From Streptomyces lavendulae subsp. lavendulae (GTDB lineage Bacteria > Actinomycetota > Actinomycetes > Streptomycetales > Streptomycetaceae), in contig NZ_CP024985.1 in NCBI RefSeq assembly GCF_002803845.1, positions 6,521,501 to 6,585,500 of the forward strand: a DNA stretch of 64,000 nt, given 5' to 3'. Positions 60,948 to 64,000 of the stretch are shown here, piece after piece. Each line of letters starts with the position of its first letter. Position 1 is the first letter of the stretch. The notes beneath the pieces were generated by a model, which was not told the DNA's origin, ran no database searches, and saw nothing but the letters and a program-made list of their open reading frames with translations. The translations under genes and the position numbers were made by a program.

Positions 60948-62312
60948 TTGTCCGACGTGTTGGAAGTCCTGAACCCGGCCACCGAGGAACTCGTCGCCAC
61001 CGTCCCGGCCGCCACACGGGACGACGTCGACGCGGCCGTCGGACGGGCCGCCGCGGCCCAGCGGGGATGGGCGGCACTCGCCCCCGCCGACCGGGCCAGA
61101 CTTCTGCGCCGCTTCGCGGCGGCCGTCGACGGACACCTGGAGGAACTGGCACGGCTGGAGGTCCGCGAGGCGGGCCACACCATCGGCAACGCCCGCTGGG
61201 AAGCGGGCAACGTACGCGACCTGCTGGAATTCGCCGCAGGGGGAGTGGAACGCCTCTCCGGCCGGCAGATCCCCGTCGCGGGCGGCATCGACGTCACCTT
61301 CCTCGAACCCCTCGGCGTCATCGGCGTGATCGCCCCCTGGAACTTCCCCATGCCGATCGCCGCCTGGGGCCTGGCCCCCGCCCTCGCCGCGGGCAACGCC
61401 GTCATCCTCAAGCCCGCCGAGACCACCCCGCTCACCGCCCTGCGCCTCGCCGAACTCGCCCTCGAAGCCGGGATCCCCGAACACCTCTTCCAGGTGCTCC
61501 CCGGTCACGGGGCGGTCGCCGGGGACGCCCTGGTCGAGCACCCCGGAGTCGCGAAGATCGTCTTCACCGGCTCCACCCGCGTCGGCAAGCAGATCATGTC
61601 CAAGTGCGCCGACCGGGTGAAGCGGGTCACCCTCGAACTCGGCGGCAAGAGCCCCAACATCGTCTTCGCCGACGCCGACATCGAGGCGGCCGCGGCCGCG
61701 GCCCCCATGGCCTACCTCGACAACACCGGCCAGGACTGCTGCGCCCGCACCCGGATCCTGGTCCAGCGCAGCGCCTACGACCGCTTCCTCGAACTCGTCG
61801 CCCCCACCATCGAGTCCATCGCCGTCGGAGACCCGCTCGACGAGAAGACCCAGATGGGCCCGCTCATCTCCCGCACCCAGCTGGAGCGCGTGCGCGGATA
61901 CGTCACCGACGACCTCACCACCCTGCGGGGCAAGGCCCCCGAAGGCCCCGGCTTCTGGTACCCGCCCACCCTCGTGACCGGCGTCGCCCCCACCGCGCCC
62001 GTCGCCGTCGAGGAGGTCTTCGGGCCGGTCGCCGTCGTCCTGCCCTTCGAGGACGAGGAGGACGCCGTACGCCTGGCCAACGCGACCGAGTACGGCCTCT
62101 CCGGCTCCCTCTGGACCCGCGACCTCGGCCGCGCCCTGCGCGTCTCCCGCGCGGTCCAGGCCGGCAACCTCTCCGTCAACTCCCACTCCAGCGTCCGTTA
62201 CTGGACCCCCTTCGGCGGCTACAAGCAGTCCGGGCTCGGCCGCGAGCTCGGACCGGACGCCCTCACCGCTTTCACCGAGACCAAGAACGTCTTCATCAGC
62301 ACGGAGGCCTGA
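60948..62312 (+). CDS. NAD(P)-dependent aldehyde dehydrogenase
   Basis: A 454-residue ALDH-superfamily enzyme. The NAD-binding Rossmann motif FTGSTRVGKQI and the LELGGKSPNIVFADAD segment precede the catalytic cysteine in NTGQDCCART. Length is at the low end of the family (about 450-500). It is 45 bp after the ligase and 5 bp before an SDR gene, so it should act in the same pathway, perhaps oxidising a gamma-glutamylated aldehyde. The TTG start has AGAGAGG upstream; GTG 60957 is an alternative. Confidence 0.93.
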   Translation: MSDVLEVLNPATEELVATVPAATRDDVDAAVGRAAAAQRGWAALAPADRARLLRRFAAAVDGHLEELARLEVREAGHTIGNARWEAGNVRDLLEFAAGGVERLSGRQIPVAGGIDVTFLEPLGVIGVIAPWNFPMPIAAWGLAPALAAGNAVILKPAETTPLTALRLAELALEAGIPEHLFQVLPGHGAVAGDALVEHPGVAKIVFTGSTRVGKQIMSKCADRVKRVTLELGGKSPNIVFADADIEAAAAAAPMAYLDNTGQDCCARTRILVQRSAYDRFLELVAPTIESIAVGDPLDEKTQMGPLISRTQLERVRGYVTDDLTTLRGKAPEGPGFWYPPTLVTGVAPTAPVAVEEVFGPVAVVLPFEDEEDAVRLANATEYGLSGSLWTRDLGRALRVSRAVQAGNLSVNSHSSVRYWTPFGGYKQSGLGRELGPDALTAFTETKNVFISTEA

Positions 62313-62317
62313 CCAGC

Positions 62318-63103
62318 ATGTCGAACGAAGAGATCATCTGCCGCCGCCTCGTCGGCCGCACCGCCGTCATCACCGGAGCCGGCAGCGGCATCGGCCTCGC
62401 CACCGCCCGCCGCCTGGCCTCGGAAGGGGCCAACGTCGTCTGCGCCGACATCGACCCGGCCGCCGGCAAGGCCGCCGCCGAAGAGGTCGGCGGCACCTTC
62501 GTCCAGGTCGACGTCACCGACCAGGAGCAGGTCGAGGCCCTCTTCAAGACGGCCTTCGACACCTACGGCTCCGTCGACATCGCCTTCAACAACGCGGGCA
62601 TCTCGCCCCCGGACGACGACTCCATCCTCACCACCGGGCTCGACGCCTGGCGCCGCGTCCAGGACGTCAACCTCACCTCCGTCTACCTGTGCTGCAAGGC
62701 CGCCCTGCCCTACATGCAGCGCCAGGGCCGCGGCTCCATCATCAACACCGCCTCCTTCGTGGCCATCATGGGCGCGGCCACCTCCCAGATCTCCTACACC
62801 GCCTCCAAGGGCGGCGTCCTGGCCATGTCCCGCGAACTCGGCGTCCAGTTCGCCCGCGAGGGCATCCGCGTCAACGCCCTGTGCCCCGGGCCGGTCAACA
62901 CGCCCCTGCTCCAGGAACTGTTCGCCAAGGACCCCGAGCGGGCCGCCCGCCGCCTCGTCCACATCCCCCTCGGCCGCTTCGCGGAGCCCACCGAGATCGC
63001 CGCCGCCGTGGCCTTCCTCGCCAGCGACGACTCCTCCTTCATCAACGCCACCGACTTCCTCGTCGACGGCGGCATCTCCGGCGCGTACGTGACTCCTCTC
63101 TAA
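62318..63103 (+). CDS. Short-chain dehydrogenase/reductase
   Basis: A 261-residue SDR. The cofactor motif TGAGSGIG is near residue 20, NNAG follows at about 92, and the active-site YTASKGG (Tyr-x3-Lys) at about 160 with a preceding Ser in NTASF. The Asp after the second strand (CADID) suggests NAD preference. It starts 5 bp after the ALDH stop, so the two are translationally linked. In the pathway it could oxidise a hydroxyl of the gamma-glutamyl-amino-alcohol to the aldehyde used by the ALDH (inference). Confidence 0.93.
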   Translation: MSNEEIICRRLVGRTAVITGAGSGIGLATARRLASEGANVVCADIDPAAGKAAAEEVGGTFVQVDVTDQEQVEALFKTAFDTYGSVDIAFNNAGISPPDDDSILTTGLDAWRRVQDVNLTSVYLCCKAALPYMQRQGRGSIINTASFVAIMGAATSQISYTASKGGVLAMSRELGVQFAREGIRVNALCPGPVNTPLLQELFAKDPERAARRLVHIPLGRFAEPTEIAAAVAFLASDDSSFINATDFLVDGGISGAYVTPL

Positions 63104-63125
63104 ACGTTCACCTCCGCACCACCCC

Positions 63126-63163
63126 CACGACAGCCGGGCGTCGCACGACGCCCGGCTGTCGTG
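63126..63163 (+). terminator. Terminator closing the ligase-ALDH-SDR operon
   Basis: Two 18-nt arms (CACGACAGCCGGGCGTCG and its complement) with only 2 nt between them, hence an effective loop of about 6 nt. It is 22 bp after the SDR stop. Confidence 0.85.
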
Positions 63164-63211
63164 CTCTACCGTCCCCGACGATCTTCATCGGAATCAGGAG
63201 CGACCATCCCA

Positions 63212-64000
<789 letters not shown>

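Overview
The window is high-GC (about 70 % or more) actinobacterial chromosome with dense genes, GTG/TTG starts, mycothiol biosynthesis, a Pup-proteasome system and a glycerol operon with an IclR-type GylR. It most resembles a core-chromosome segment of Streptomyces. From memory, the gene order matches the S. coelicolor stretch around SCO1610-SCO1665. I see no integrase, transposase, prophage, CRISPR array, tRNA or rRNA.

Layout. 1-5.1 kb: start of a CorA-type Mg transporter gene (minus), then histidine phosphatase / DUF3090 / SCO1664-family kinase-like protein / mshC (plus), and a convergent PAC2 gene. 5.2-10.4 kb: glpF-glpK-glpD (minus) with gylR upstream. 10.6-15 kb: metH and a HAD phosphatase whose leader contains a strong hairpin. 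15.4-18.7 kb: two tandem paralogous peptide-binding lipoproteins without permease genes. 18.7-22.7 kb: orphan response regulator, RecB-like Fe-S nuclease, M50 protease and TrmI. 22.8-44 kb: the extended Pup-proteasome neighbourhood. It holds a secreted repeat protein, ferredoxin, arc, dop, pup, an endonuclease VII gene overlapping prcB, prcB, prcA, a LacI/MFS pair, pafA, two FKBPs, pafB-pafC, tatA-tatC, a lipid-kinase-like gene and helY. 44-49 kb: TetR regulator, pseudouridine synthase, serine hydrolase, siderophore-interacting protein with an iron box, and a stand-alone 5'-3' exonuclease. 49-49.8 kb: a low-complexity intergenic block. 49.8-56.2 kb: Tat-type DyP peroxidase fused to a lectin-like tail, XRE-cupin regulator, metal-chelate binding protein, TDT transporter/LysR pair and a membrane protein. 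56.3-64 kb: an ethanolamine-type gamma-glutamylation pathway (glutamine amidotransferase, permease, FadR-type regulator, GlnA4-like ligase, aldehyde dehydrogenase, SDR), followed by the start of a secreted phosphorylcholine-phosphatase-like HAD gene.

How they work together. Pup, PafA and Dop tag and untag proteins, and ARC feeds tagged substrates to PrcAB. Pup ends in Gly-Gly-Glu, so no deamidation is needed before ligation. PafBC are DNA-damage regulators. In the last 8 kb the regulator, permease and ligase share a matching 23-bp operator-like sequence at two promoters, which defines a probable regulon. The most enigmatic unit is the kinase-like + phosphatase + zinc-ribbon triad next to mshC. 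Several genes carry a -10-like hexamer exactly 6 nt before the start codon, suggesting frequent leaderless transcription.
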